The notes: generated by a model not told the origin, from the sequence alone. A stretch of 64,000 bases of DNA from JBEVJC01 sp040510375 (GCA_040510375.1 JBEVJC010000011.1:1-64000); one strand, 5' to 3'; shown: positions 52,644 to 61,415, counted from the first letter of the stretch. Numbers and translations: made by a program.

Positions 52644-54040
52644 ACTTTCTTTTTGATTAACAACCATAACAGTCTTCCCGAATTGCTGATGGCTTCTTCT
52701 TTTTCCAGGTCAAAATATTCTTCAAAAGCTGCGAGTACCCGCGCGCGGGTATAATCAGGAAACAGGCGGGTTTTTTGCCGCAGGAGCAACGCTGCTTTTT
52801 CATCTTCAGGTGGAACAAATTCAAGGATCAGGCATCGACCCAGCCTGGAAAAAAAATGGGCAACTTCGCGGGCAGGGATATTCCTTCCGATACAGAGATG
52901 ATGGATCAGGGCCAGCGCCAGCAGGAGATCTGCATTGCAACGCCTGGTGAATGAGGAAAATTCTTCGTTGTTCACTCCACCGGGTGGAGATGGATTGGCC
53001 AGATCAATAACCAGGGGTTGAATAAAATCGGAACCTGATTCTTTGATACGGTTATACAGTCGGTCAATACAGAAAGGATCCAGATCGACGGCGATAGTTT
53101 GTTTACCGAGCGAAGCTGCAAGTTTGGTAAATTCACCTTCATTTGCCCCCAGATCAGCTACGGTCCTGGCTTCCGGAAGATTTTGCAGCCAATTATTGAT
53201 GATCGTTTTTTTTACCGGAAGGTATTCATCGCGGTTAGCCGCCTCGTCATAATAATTGATCCAGGTACTTTGTTGTTCTTTTAATTGCAGCGAGTTAACC
53301 AGGGTGCGGAGGCTTTCCAGTACGTTTTGCATCTTTTGCAAAGTGAAGCTTTGCATCTTCGCTTTATTATCCGCTGCCGGTCGTTGTGCGAGTTTGGCCT
53401 GCAGATGTACGTGGAGGAATACAGGCAGATGGAATCTTGAGCGAAAGGGGAGCAGGCGACTTGTAAGATTCAGTGGTATTCCTTCCGGGTAACTCAGCAT
53501 AAGTTGTTGCAAAGGCATTTTACTATAATGCATCAGCAATAAAGGGGAAAGAAAAGATTCACAGAACTGGCGGTAGGCTACCCAGGGTTCTGTTGCATTG
53601 TATTTGTAAAAAGACAGGATATCGATAAAGACCATCCTGCCATTAAACCATTGAACGTTGAAAGGCGTTGCGTCTTTCAGGATCAGTCCGTAGGGGAGCG
53701 ACCGGATAGCCAGATCAAGCGTAAGCAGTGCAGCATCCTTCAGCATCGAGAAGCTCCATTCCCACGGGTAGCTGATGAATGGAACGCGGGTGGGACGGAG
53801 GGTTTTATACCATTCATTGTCGCCAGTCAGGTTGCTCTCCAGCTCCTCATGTGCAATCAGCCAACCCTGTTTCACGAAGTCGTGGTAAGCGCCTCTTTTC
53901 ATCAGCAGGTCGAAGTCATGGCGGAACAATTGGTTCACCTGGCGGTATATCTCTCCTTTATGTGAAAAGATATATCCTGAAGGATCCCGGTAAGAAGCCG
54001 GGTGCCTGGCAATATTGTTAAGAAGATCCGATGTTTCCAT
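52640..54040 (-). CDS. SAM-dependent methyltransferase, NoeA-like
   Basis: A 466-residue protein. The N-terminal 250 residues (PSGYIFSHKGEIYRQVN, YGLILKDATPFNVQWF, VFIDILSFYKY) resemble the rhizobial nodulation protein NoeA. The C-terminal Rossmann methyltransferase has motif I VADLGANEGEFTKLA followed by QTIAVDLDPFCIDRLY and ADLLLALALIHHL. The DATPFNVQWFNGRMVFIDI segment is reminiscent of a kinase-like catalytic loop, which is inference. It sits between two sulfatase-like genes, overlapping one by four bases, so it probably modifies the same envelope glycan or lipid. Confidence 0.82.
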   Translation of the reverse strand: METSDLLNNIARHPASYRDPSGYIFSHKGEIYRQVNQLFRHDFDLLMKRGAYHDFVKQGWLIAHEELESNLTGDNEWYKTLRPTRVPFISYPWEWSFSMLKDAALLTLDLAIRSLPYGLILKDATPFNVQWFNGRMVFIDILSFYKYNATEPWVAYRQFCESFLSPLLLMHYSKMPLQQLMLSYPEGIPLNLTSRLLPFRSRFHLPVFLHVHLQAKLAQRPAADNKAKMQSFTLQKMQNVLESLRTLVNSLQLKEQQSTWINYYDEAANRDEYLPVKKTIINNWLQNLPEARTVADLGANEGEFTKLAASLGKQTIAVDLDPFCIDRLYNRIKESGSDFIQPLVIDLANPSPPGGVNNEEFSSFTRRCNADLLLALALIHHLCIGRNIPAREVAHFFSRLGRCLILEFVPPEDEKAALLLRQKTRLFPDYTRARVLAAFEEYFDLEKEEAISNSGRLLWLLIKKKV

Positions 54041-54048
54041 CCAGCTGG

Positions 54049-55542
54049 TTATTTATCGACCAGCAAGATAGTTGAATCTTTTAAGAGAGGAAGCCGTTGC
54101 CCGTACAGGGTATTAAACAGGATCCTGAACTGGTTCACTGCAGAAACTGAATCAGGAAAAACAGATTTTGCCCTACCCGGAAGATACACTGCGTTCATGT
54201 TGCGGAAAAAATCCTTCCGGCGGGTGAGTGGTTCTTCCATGCGGAAGCCGTGATCGCCCATCACCAGGATAACCGGAGGTTTTGCAGAATTATGAAGGAT
54301 GGTATCGATGGCACCCTGCATTCTCCTGGAGGTATATTGGACACTGCCCATATATGTTTCCGGCAATACATTTTTATAGTCCATGATTACAAGTGAATCG
54401 CTCCTGCGGTTCCCGGCACTGTCGTACAGATGCGGCACATGGGGCATCAGCAGGTGTACATAATAAAACCTGGGATTGACTGATGGGCGGGCCGATTCCC
54501 TTACTACCTCATTGAGTACTGCATTACTGTCGAACGTATTGTTTTCGAGCAGCCATTGGCGCAGGAATTCAATCCTGAACCTCCCAGCTACAAGCAGGTG
54601 TGCCAGGTCGCGTTTCATCCTGTTAAGCAGTGTTTGCTCGGTGATAATACGCGTTTTAAGGGGAAGGAAATTCTGGTGCAAAGGAGTGGGGTATCCTTCG
54701 AGGTCAAATATGGAATAGTTGTGGATTTCGTATCCGTTGGACTGGAAGAAACCAACCACCCGGTTATTCCTGATCAGGGCATTGCAGCGCTGGTAGTCGT
54801 ACAAACCAACAGCTGAAGGGTCGGTCAAACCCTTCAGGTAATCCATATTGAGGATACTGGCCACCGAAAACTGGGTGAAATTATAGTTGCTTGAAGAGGC
54901 TTCCATTACCTGGAACCCGGACTTACGCAGGGAACTGTCAAATCCACTGTTGTCAAATCCCCAGGTATCTTTCAATGAAGCAGAGGAGGCAAATTCATCA
55001 CAAAGAAAAAAATATACATCAGGTCTCGGGCAATCTTTACAGCTTCTGAGTGGAACATGTTCATCCTGTAACGTGAATCTGTTTTTGTTGACAGCTGGTA
55101 ACACAATTATGGAGATCATATCCGTGACCAGGAATATTACCAACAATACATTCAGGTAAAAATTTAACCTGGCCAGTTTTCGTTTTGTTCCTTTGAGCCA
55201 GACAAACAAAAGAATGAGAAACAGGAAAATGAAACCCAGCAGATAGGTATAACGGACATAGGGGGAAAGAGCCGGAACGCTGAGCAACATGTCCTGGACA
55301 GCCCCAAAGAAAAAATGAACGGATAACACAAAGAAGGTAATGATCCCCGCCCGGCGAGGGTTTCGGAAGATCAGCCAGAAGATTCCATAAATCAGGATGG
55401 ATACGCCCAGGTACAGTCCAGTGAGGGGAATCAGCGGACCAACAGCCAGATCGTAATAGTTTTCTTTCCAGCCATGGAGGACAAAAAAAACAGGCAAGAG
55501 TAATATATACCAGGGGCCGTACGACAGTCCTGCCGCTTTCAT
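54049..55542 (-). CDS. Membrane sulfatase-like enzyme (copy B)
   Basis: A 497-residue paralogue of copy A with the same plan: five N-terminal helices (PWYILLLPVFFVLHGW first) and an outer catalytic domain with DVYFFLCDEFASS, SNYNFTQFSVASILNMDYL, VILVMGDHGFRM and the tail LKDSTILLVDK. Two starts are possible. The ATG at 55542 is preferred because it puts the first helix 15 residues in, exactly as in copy A, and avoids overlap with the preceding gene; the other is at 55563. The chemical group transferred or removed is unknown. Confidence 0.8.
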   Translation of the reverse strand: MKAAGLSYGPWYILLLPVFFVLHGWKENYYDLAVGPLIPLTGLYLGVSILIYGIFWLIFRNPRRAGIITFFVLSVHFFFGAVQDMLLSVPALSPYVRYTYLLGFIFLFLILLFVWLKGTKRKLARLNFYLNVLLVIFLVTDMISIIVLPAVNKNRFTLQDEHVPLRSCKDCPRPDVYFFLCDEFASSASLKDTWGFDNSGFDSSLRKSGFQVMEASSSNYNFTQFSVASILNMDYLKGLTDPSAVGLYDYQRCNALIRNNRVVGFFQSNGYEIHNYSIFDLEGYPTPLHQNFLPLKTRIITEQTLLNRMKRDLAHLLVAGRFRIEFLRQWLLENNTFDSNAVLNEVVRESARPSVNPRFYYVHLLMPHVPHLYDSAGNRRSDSLVIMDYKNVLPETYMGSVQYTSRRMQGAIDTILHNSAKPPVILVMGDHGFRMEEPLTRRKDFFRNMNAVYLPGRAKSVFPDSVSAVNQFRILFNTLYGQRLPLLKDSTILLVDK

Positions 55543-55543
55543 T

Positions 55544-55732
55544 CTATCCTTCCAGGATGTCATTATTTTCAGCAGTTTGATTCGGTTTTGGTTTTTTCCG
55601 GGGCCTGAAAAAAAGTGTCCTGATATACAGCTTAATATTCCGGAAGAATACGGCTACACCCAGAACGGCAGCAACAATCACCTGTACCAGGTAACTGCCG
55701 CTGCCGGGGTCAATATAAAGTAAAAACATCAT
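55544..55732 (-). CDS. Tiny membrane protein with IDPGSGSYLVQ motif
   Basis: A 62-residue protein: MMFLLYIDPGSGSYLVQVIV, one membrane helix, then a basic stretch (RPRKKPKP) and a polar tail. The IDPG-T/S-GS-Y/L-xxQ motif recurs in small proteins of many bacteria next to envelope polysaccharide or sulfatase-like genes, from memory. Its start overlaps the M42 stop (TAATG), placing it inside the operon and suggesting it assists the sulfatase-like enzymes. Confidence 0.78.
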   Translation of the reverse strand: MMFLLYIDPGSGSYLVQVIVAAVLGVAVFFRNIKLYIRTLFFRPRKKPKPNQTAENNDILEG

Positions 55733-56877
55733 TAAAGGTAACGCAGGTTGGTCGTGGGTGTAAGGGTCAGCAGTGTTTCATACATCAGCCGGATTGTCTC
55801 TTCAATATCATCGCGGTTTATCATTTCCACCGTTGTATGCATATAACGAAGCGGGATAGAGATCAGCACTGAAGGACACCCGTCATTTGCATAAGCGAAA
55901 GAATCGGTATCCGTACCGGTACTGCGGCTGAGTGCCCGCCACTGTACAGGGATCTTGTGATCTGCAGCAACCTGTTCAACCAGTTCCAGCAATTTATTGT
56001 GGACAGCCGGTGCGTATGCAAGTGACGGTCCTTTTCCACAACTGATATCACCCTCAATATTTTTATTGATCATTGGTGTGGTGGTATCATGCGTTACATC
56101 GGTTATGATCGCAACATCGGGTTTAATCCTGCGGGCAATCATTTCCGCACCGCGTAAACCGATCTCTTCCTGTACTGCGTTCACCACATACAGGCCAAAC
56201 GGGAGTTTCTTTTTATTTTCTTTCAGTAACCGCGCTACTTCGGCGATCATATATCCTCCAACACGGTTATCAAAAGCGCGACCTATATAATTTCCGTTTG
56301 CCAGTTCATCGAACCCGTCCTGGTAGGTAACCACGGCGCCGATATGTATACCGAGGTCTTCTACTTCCTTCCTGTTCCGGGCACCGCAATCGAGCCACAG
56401 GTTATCGGTGCGGGGATGTGGTTCTTTCTGTTCGGGCGTGCTGATCCTGGTATGGATTGCAGGCCATCCGAACACTGCCTTCACAATACCCTTTTTACCA
56501 TGGATAAAAACACGCGATGCAGGGGCTGTCTGGTGATCCACACCACCATTCCTTTTAAGATAGATCAGTCCTTCCGGATTGACATAATTCACAAACCAGC
56601 TGATCTCGTCGGCATGTGCTTCTATAACCACTTTAAACGGATGTTCGGGATTGATGATCCCGACTGCCGTTCCGTATGGGTCAACATAATGGGCGTCGAC
56701 AAATGGTTTGAGATATTCGATCCAGAGTTTTTGTCCCCAGCTTTCGAAACCTACCGGTGAGGCATTATTGATATATGATTTAAAAAATCCGAAGGATTTA
56801 TCAGTGATAACCGGCGTCTTGCCCGTTTTAACCGGAGTAATCTTTGCCGATTTTTTTGCTGTGCTCGCCTTTGCCAT
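55732..56877 (-). CDS. M42 family glutamyl aminopeptidase
   Basis: A 381-residue cytosolic metallo-aminopeptidase. A Lys/Ala-rich N-terminus (MAKASTAKKSAKITPVKTGK) precedes the catalytic core. Metal and catalytic residues appear in VVIEAHADEISWFV, GRAFDNRVGGYMIAE, VNAVQEEIGLRGAE, IITDVTHD and SIPLRYMHTTVEM, in the order of tetrahedral TET-type aminopeptidases. It heads the envelope operon but has no evident functional link to it. Confidence 0.93.
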   Translation of the reverse strand: MAKASTAKKSAKITPVKTGKTPVITDKSFGFFKSYINNASPVGFESWGQKLWIEYLKPFVDAHYVDPYGTAVGIINPEHPFKVVIEAHADEISWFVNYVNPEGLIYLKRNGGVDHQTAPASRVFIHGKKGIVKAVFGWPAIHTRISTPEQKEPHPRTDNLWLDCGARNRKEVEDLGIHIGAVVTYQDGFDELANGNYIGRAFDNRVGGYMIAEVARLLKENKKKLPFGLYVVNAVQEEIGLRGAEMIARRIKPDVAIITDVTHDTTTPMINKNIEGDISCGKGPSLAYAPAVHNKLLELVEQVAADHKIPVQWRALSRSTGTDTDSFAYANDGCPSVLISIPLRYMHTTVEMINRDDIEETIRLMYETLLTLTPTTNLRYL

Positions 56878-56966
56878 TAAAAAAGATTTATTATATCTAT
56901 CAAAAATAATCAATCGCGGGGATCAATCCGGTAAAAGGTTCGGGCAAAATCGTATTTTTAAACCCT

Positions 56967-57467
56967 ATGAAACATATCTGTATCGCCCTGTGTGCGTTTT
57001 TAGCCGGCCCTGCTGCCGCCATTTCCCAGGATTGTAAACTTTTACGTGATACGGACCCCTATACCAGGGAAACGAGGATCTCTACCGGTTTCCTGACCTT
57101 GCAGGGCGCCACAGTAAACATAGAAGCGGATCCGAAAGAACTCGATTTTTTCTTCTCCCTGCCTGATAAATGTTTCGAAGACGAATCGACCGTGTTTATT
57201 TATTTTGAAGGAAGTAAGGCAAGAACGAGTTATCGCAACGCCGGCAGTATGAACTGTGATGGCTATTTCCATTTCAAGTACCGCAATAATACCACTACCA
57301 ACACCGTGTTAAATAAACTGGCTACTATGAAAGTGTCGCAGCTGATTTTTACCGACCGCAATAAAAAGGAAATAATAGTGGCGCTGTTGCCCGATCAGCA
57401 GGCCGCACTGATGCAATCCACCGCCTGCATTGTGAAGGAATCGAAGACGCTGATCAAAACGCCCTGA
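56967..57467 (+). CDS. Hypothetical secreted protein
   Basis: A 166-residue exported protein (signal peptide MKHICIALCAFLAGPAAAIS). The mature part has four cysteines (QDCKLLRD, PDKCFEDE, MNCDGYF, STACIVKE), probably in disulfides, and beta-rich segments such as STVFIYFEGSK and VSQLIFTDRNKKEIIVALL. No family recognised. TATTTTTA ends six bases before the ATG, so the mRNA may be leaderless. The gene's stop lies in a repeat unit shared with the convergent nuclease gene. Confidence 0.75.
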   Translation: MKHICIALCAFLAGPAAAISQDCKLLRDTDPYTRETRISTGFLTLQGATVNIEADPKELDFFFSLPDKCFEDESTVFIYFEGSKARTSYRNAGSMNCDGYFHFKYRNNTTTNTVLNKLATMKVSQLIFTDRNKKEIIVALLPDQQAALMQSTACIVKESKTLIKTP

Positions 57468-57547
57468 GTTTCCTGTCAGCCAGGTCACTTTGATTATTCG
57501 GATACTGAGTTTACTGTCAGTCAGGTCGCTTTAACTACTCGAATGCT
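57464..57547. repeat. 3'-end echo between a hypothetical gene and the S1/P1 nuclease gene
   Basis: CTGAGTTTCCTGTCAGCCAGGTCACTTT (57464 on) recurs 41 bp later (57505) with 33 of 41 positions equal. The second unit contains the nuclease stop (TAG on the minus strand). The first reproduces it as GAA then TAA, so the source is probably the nuclease gene. The first unit also provides the stop of the hypothetical gene. Confidence 0.85.
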
Positions 57548-58332
57548 TCATTAAGGATTTTTGCCAGGCGCAGTCCTCCTTTCAATAACTGCTGGTCCAG
57601 CACGCCCTTGAATTCGTAATTGTATTGATAGCCCAGTTTCGACTCATCGGGGGTGGCATCATAAATCCTGTCGGAGACCTCGTGTGAATCGTAGAACCAG
57701 TCGTCCAGTGATCCCGCAACGAGTTGCTGTCTTTCACCGTCGCTGATCACATCCAGTTCACTGGCATATTCCGTAAAGCTGAATACCTGTGACTCGATAA
57801 ACCTTGTATCCCATAAACTATGAAGATTTGTTTTTTGTCCGAACCAGTACACTACAATTTTATTTCCGCCCTCGTCCGCAGTTCGTCCCACATGTAAGGG
57901 TTGTGAAAGGTCACCCACCAGGTGAATCATCCAGTACAGGGCGATCCTTCTTTGTTCAACCGGCAACGATTTATCTGCCAGCTCCCTTTTCATTTCCATG
58001 ATCTGTGTATACAGGTTCTTCCCGGGCAGGGCCCTGAGTGCTGTTAGAAAACTGTCTTTCTGCATGTGACCGGGAAGGTCTACATAATGCCAGGGGTCTT
58101 TTGATTTATTGGTGCTGTCGGATTTAATGAAATCCGCCCAGTTTGCCCACCAGGCAAGGCTTTGATGCCCGATCAGTTTTTCGACCTCTTTCCTGGCTTT
58201 TTTACTCAGATGCTCCTGTGCGATTTTTGCAACCACCCGGTGGCCGGTCAGGCCCCAGCTGAAAACACTTTGTGTTACTATCAGGAATGCAATAATCAGG
58301 GTAAGCCGGATAAAAACAGGTGAGGATTTCAT
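57535..58332 (-). CDS. S1/P1 family nuclease, secreted
   Basis: A 265-residue zinc-dependent nuclease of the S1/P1 (phospholipase-C-like) fold. The signal peptide ends at VFS, exposing the N-terminal Trp26 of SWGLTGHRVVAKIAQ, whose amino group binds zinc in this family. Further ligands are in WWANWADFIKSD, HYVDLPGH, HLVGDLSQPLHVG and NLHSLWDTRFIE. It degrades single-stranded nucleic acids outside the cytoplasm, probably for phosphate or nucleotide scavenging. GAAATTTG, a near -7 element, lies upstream at 58348-58355. Confidence 0.94.
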   Translation of the reverse strand: MKSSPVFIRLTLIIAFLIVTQSVFSWGLTGHRVVAKIAQEHLSKKARKEVEKLIGHQSLAWWANWADFIKSDSTNKSKDPWHYVDLPGHMQKDSFLTALRALPGKNLYTQIMEMKRELADKSLPVEQRRIALYWMIHLVGDLSQPLHVGRTADEGGNKIVVYWFGQKTNLHSLWDTRFIESQVFSFTEYASELDVISDGERQQLVAGSLDDWFYDSHEVSDRIYDATPDESKLGYQYNYEFKGVLDQQLLKGGLRLAKILNEAFE

Positions 58333-58502
58333 TGAATTAATTTGTGGCAAATTTCACGTAAAAGGTTGATCCGGAAAAATAGTCATGTGGTAATTATTCC
58401 CCAACGTATTGTATCGGCCGGCTTTTGGAGATAACTGCCTGTCTGTTGTCTGTTTCGGTACAAGGATTGTTTAAGATGAACCATTCATCAATAATCCCCT
58501 TT

Positions 58503-59369
58503 ATGATCAAACGTATAATCTGTTTAGCAGCTGCCCTGGGTACCGTAGTGGCTTCCGGTGCGCAGCAGGATTCGGTGGTTACGGAGCAATCCAACCGGAA
58601 CGTATACCATATCAAACCAATTGTAGACCTTCCCATAGCAATTGCCGGAACAGCCTGGACCTTGTACGGGTTCAGTAAGATTTACGGTCGCGACCAGACC
58701 CCGGTTGAAAAAATCCTGAGTCTGGATAAAAACAATATCAACAAATTTGACCGGCCGGTTGCTGATAACTACTCTGAAAAAGCGAAGTCCGCGAGCGACC
58801 TGTTTTTTTATGGATCACAACCCTTACCTCTTGTGCTGTTGCTGGATAAACGGATCAGGAAAGACGCTTTAAAAATAGGACTGATTTACCTGGAGGCAAT
58901 GGCGATTACCGGGACTTTGTATACCACTGCAGCCATGTCGGCCAACAGGTTTCGCCCATATGCATACAATCCCAATGTAGAACTCAGCACCAGGACCCGT
59001 GGTGGCGCAAGGAACTCATTTTTTGCAGGACATGTTGCATTGGTTGGTACCGCCACGTTTTTTATGGCAAAGGTCTTTTCAGATTATCACCCCGAAATGA
59101 ATAACAAATGGATTCTCTATACAGTGGCAGGTGCAGCTACTGCCACCACCGGTTATCTTCGTATCAGGTCAGGTCAGCATTTCAGATCTGATGTATTGAT
59201 AGGAGTAGCGGTGGGAACATTATCGGGTTTACTGGTACCAACCATTCATAAGAACCGTTCTGCAGAACCACGTTTTACACTATCACCGATGATTGGTTCT
59301 TCGGCAAGGGGATTTACAGCAGTATATAAAATCAATGGCCGGAAGCAGGTTACCGGTAACTATCAGTAA
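58503..59369 (+). CDS. PAP2-family phosphatase
   Basis: A 288-residue membrane phosphatase of the type 2 phosphatidic-acid-phosphatase superfamily. A signal or anchor (MIKRIICLAAALGTVVASGA) is followed by several helices. The motifs are NRFRPYAYNP, GGARNSFFAGHVALVG and IRSGQHFRSDVLIGVAVG, giving the usual Arg-Pro, His and His/Asp residues. The second motif reads AGH instead of the usual SGH. Likely substrates are isoprenyl or lipid phosphates. The last 20 bp overlap the convergent lipoprotein gene. Confidence 0.88.
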   Translation: MIKRIICLAAALGTVVASGAQQDSVVTEQSNRNVYHIKPIVDLPIAIAGTAWTLYGFSKIYGRDQTPVEKILSLDKNNINKFDRPVADNYSEKAKSASDLFFYGSQPLPLVLLLDKRIRKDALKIGLIYLEAMAITGTLYTTAAMSANRFRPYAYNPNVELSTRTRGGARNSFFAGHVALVGTATFFMAKVFSDYHPEMNNKWILYTVAGAATATTGYLRIRSGQHFRSDVLIGVAVGTLSGLLVPTIHKNRSAEPRFTLSPMIGSSARGFTAVYKINGRKQVTGNYQ

Positions 59370-59952
59370 CCGCATAAAAGATTTCCGGATTGATACTGCG
59401 GTAGACCTTGCCATTGATCTTCCTTAACTGGTTTACGGATTCTTTGTCGAGTAATCTTTTTTTCTCATCAACCGGCTGGGGTTGGTTAAACAGGGCGAGT
59501 GTAAAATATTTTTCTGGTTTTAAAAAAACTTCCAGGGCTTTGTGTCGGACAGACAGGAATAACAATTCTTTCTTTTCGCGGTTTTCATAATAGTCGAGGT
59601 TGGTGATCCAGGTACAATGCGCCCGTTGCATATCAACTATCAGTTTGCCCATCGATTCAATATCAAACCGGTATTTACGCAAGGTATCAACGAGGTTTGA
59701 TTCGTTGACATTAAATGCATAAATGTATTTGATACTGTCTGTAATGATCTCCAGCCCGATTCGCTGCAGGTATTTGTCTTTCAGTTCAAGGGAGAAGGGC
59801 TGCTGATCGTAAATCGCGTTGAACCGATTGCGGATAGACTGTATTGTTGACTGGTTTTCTTTATAATAATTCTGGGTGAACTTCCTGGAATGGTTACAGG
59901 AAATCAGCAGCAACGCTACAGCTACCAATATAACGGACCGGCACTTATTCAT
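59350..59952 (-). CDS. Hypothetical lipoprotein
   Basis: A 200-residue lipoprotein (MNKCRSVILVAVALLLISC, lipid Cys19). The mature part is helical and charged, with DSIKYIYAFNVNESNLVDTL and CTWITNLDYYENREKK. No family recognised. Its start overlaps the end of the upstream gene by eight bases, so the two proteins are made together and may act as a pair. Confidence 0.75.
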   Translation of the reverse strand: MNKCRSVILVAVALLLISCNHSRKFTQNYYKENQSTIQSIRNRFNAIYDQQPFSLELKDKYLQRIGLEIITDSIKYIYAFNVNESNLVDTLRKYRFDIESMGKLIVDMQRAHCTWITNLDYYENREKKELLFLSVRHKALEVFLKPEKYFTLALFNQPQPVDEKKRLLDKESVNQLRKINGKVYRSINPEIFYAVTDSYR

Positions 59953-60850
59953 TTTTTGGCGCGGGGTTAAAATGGGTGATACCATAAATTATTTTTTTCA
60001 GCAGGGCCGCAGGTACCTGTTGTAATGTTTTTTTACCATAATCCCAGTATACAATATTGATCTTGTTGCCGGGAGATTTATAAATATCAAGTAACAGTAC
60101 ATAGTGCGTGGGAATGCCGAAACGAGTCACCACATGTTTCTTTTTATACAACAGCCGGTTATTGAGATAAAGGAAAATCGGCCCCTCAGTGATCATTTCG
60201 GAAAGATATTTATAAATATCATTTATATGGGGGCGGATGAGGTCGGATCCCCTGGCGTGAACTTCGAACAGGAACAACCTGCGAAGCATACGGTTGAACT
60301 TTGCGAAATTGGTAGATGCCCAGAGTGTATTTTCATCCCCCTTATCAAAATGCCGGTTAAAAATATTCAGGTAACCTTTAAAACGATCGGCCAGGCAGAG
60401 GAACCACATCTGGCCTGCGGGACTGATATCCAGTGCACCTTTGTAGCGGATCTGTCCGGCTTCATTCCTGATCTTTTTTCCTGGCCGGAACCACACTTTC
60501 CCCATCCTGGCTTTTCCATCTTTATATAGTGTGATCATAAAACGCGAAAACCCTTCGGGGTCGTAATTCAGGGGTATATAGGTGATTGCCGAGTAAGCGC
60601 AGAAATTGGTTCCCTTACCTTCATAAAAACGGAGTGGTGTCAAAACAAATGTGCGAAGGTTCACCAGGAAAAGATCTGCATCCACATTGGGCCAGTATTT
60701 ACTGGGCGCCAGCCTGCCGATGCTATCAAGGAATGTAATAGCCCGTTGTTGTTTGCCTGGTTTGGAAAGGGTGTCTTCCCTTAGTTGTGCGTGGATTGCC
60801 AGGCAGCATACCAGGAAGGTAACTGTAAGTATGATTCTGCGTTTATTCAT
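59945..60850 (-). CDS. Secreted protein with possible papain/C39-like Cys-His pair
   Basis: A 301-residue exported protein (signal peptide MNKRRIILTVTFLVCCLAIH). The segment GTNFCAYSAITYIPLNYDPE with Cys84, followed by a LYKDGKARMG stretch and later GIPTHYVLLLDIY with His249 and IVYWDYG with Asp270, recalls papain-like or C39-like cysteine peptidase domains (NxCGPxA...GxxHWVVL...VWxWG). The usual Gly-Pro after the Cys is replaced by Ala-Tyr, so activity is uncertain. Genes of this type include secreted effectors. No cognate secretion or immunity gene is obvious, apart from the overlapping lipoprotein gene. Confidence 0.68.
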   Translation of the reverse strand: MNKRRIILTVTFLVCCLAIHAQLREDTLSKPGKQQRAITFLDSIGRLAPSKYWPNVDADLFLVNLRTFVLTPLRFYEGKGTNFCAYSAITYIPLNYDPEGFSRFMITLYKDGKARMGKVWFRPGKKIRNEAGQIRYKGALDISPAGQMWFLCLADRFKGYLNIFNRHFDKGDENTLWASTNFAKFNRMLRRLFLFEVHARGSDLIRPHINDIYKYLSEMITEGPIFLYLNNRLLYKKKHVVTRFGIPTHYVLLLDIYKSPGNKINIVYWDYGKKTLQQVPAALLKKIIYGITHFNPAPKNE

Positions 60851-60912
60851 GCGTCCCATAGGGAAGCAGCAAAATAGTCAATCAGGGCTGCATCCGCAAA
60901 TCAGGTTGCCGG

Positions 60913-61341
60913 TCATTTTCGCCTGAACCGGAATACGTACACATGTAAGCCCGAATAGATAAAAGCATTAAAACGATTGGTTCCGGTAAAACGGACGTCT
61001 TCAAAAAGCTCGGATTTAAATGCCTGGGTGTTGAAGTCGACAGCATGGATGCTAAGTACCCTGATTACTTCATCGTCGTTATTGTCGAGGCGGTCCAGGT
61101 TCCAGTCGCCATTAAATACAGTGCCTGTTTCCGGATCGATATAGGTAAGATCACCGTTACCCGAGAAAGTAAAAGTGCCACCACGGAAGGGTAGGCGGTC
61201 CTGATCACCGCCGATACCGCGGTTGTCAACATCAACCAGTTCCCAGGTCCCGATAATCCGTTTATCGTAACGTTTAAAAACGTCTTTGCTGCAGCCGGTG
61301 GTTAAAACGGCTGCAAAAAGCAGGGGGTAGATTTGTTTCAT
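60913..61341 (-). CDS. Lipocalin-like lipoprotein
   Basis: A 142-residue lipoprotein (MKQIYPLLFAAVLTTGC, lipid Cys17). IIGTWELVDVDNRG, GGTFTFSGNGDLTYID and GTVFNGDWNLDR match the lipocalin-like small beta-barrel domain common in Bacteroidota lipoproteins. The ligand is unknown. Confidence 0.78.
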   Translation of the reverse strand: MKQIYPLLFAAVLTTGCSKDVFKRYDKRIIGTWELVDVDNRGIGGDQDRLPFRGGTFTFSGNGDLTYIDPETGTVFNGDWNLDRLDNNDDEVIRVLSIHAVDFNTQAFKSELFEDVRFTGTNRFNAFIYSGLHVYVFRFRRK

Positions 61342-61415
61342 ATGAATCGTTTACTTCCTAAGTTGAAAAAATTCAGTCAGATAAAGTAACCCCCACACAT
61401 TTTTTAACGAAAGTT

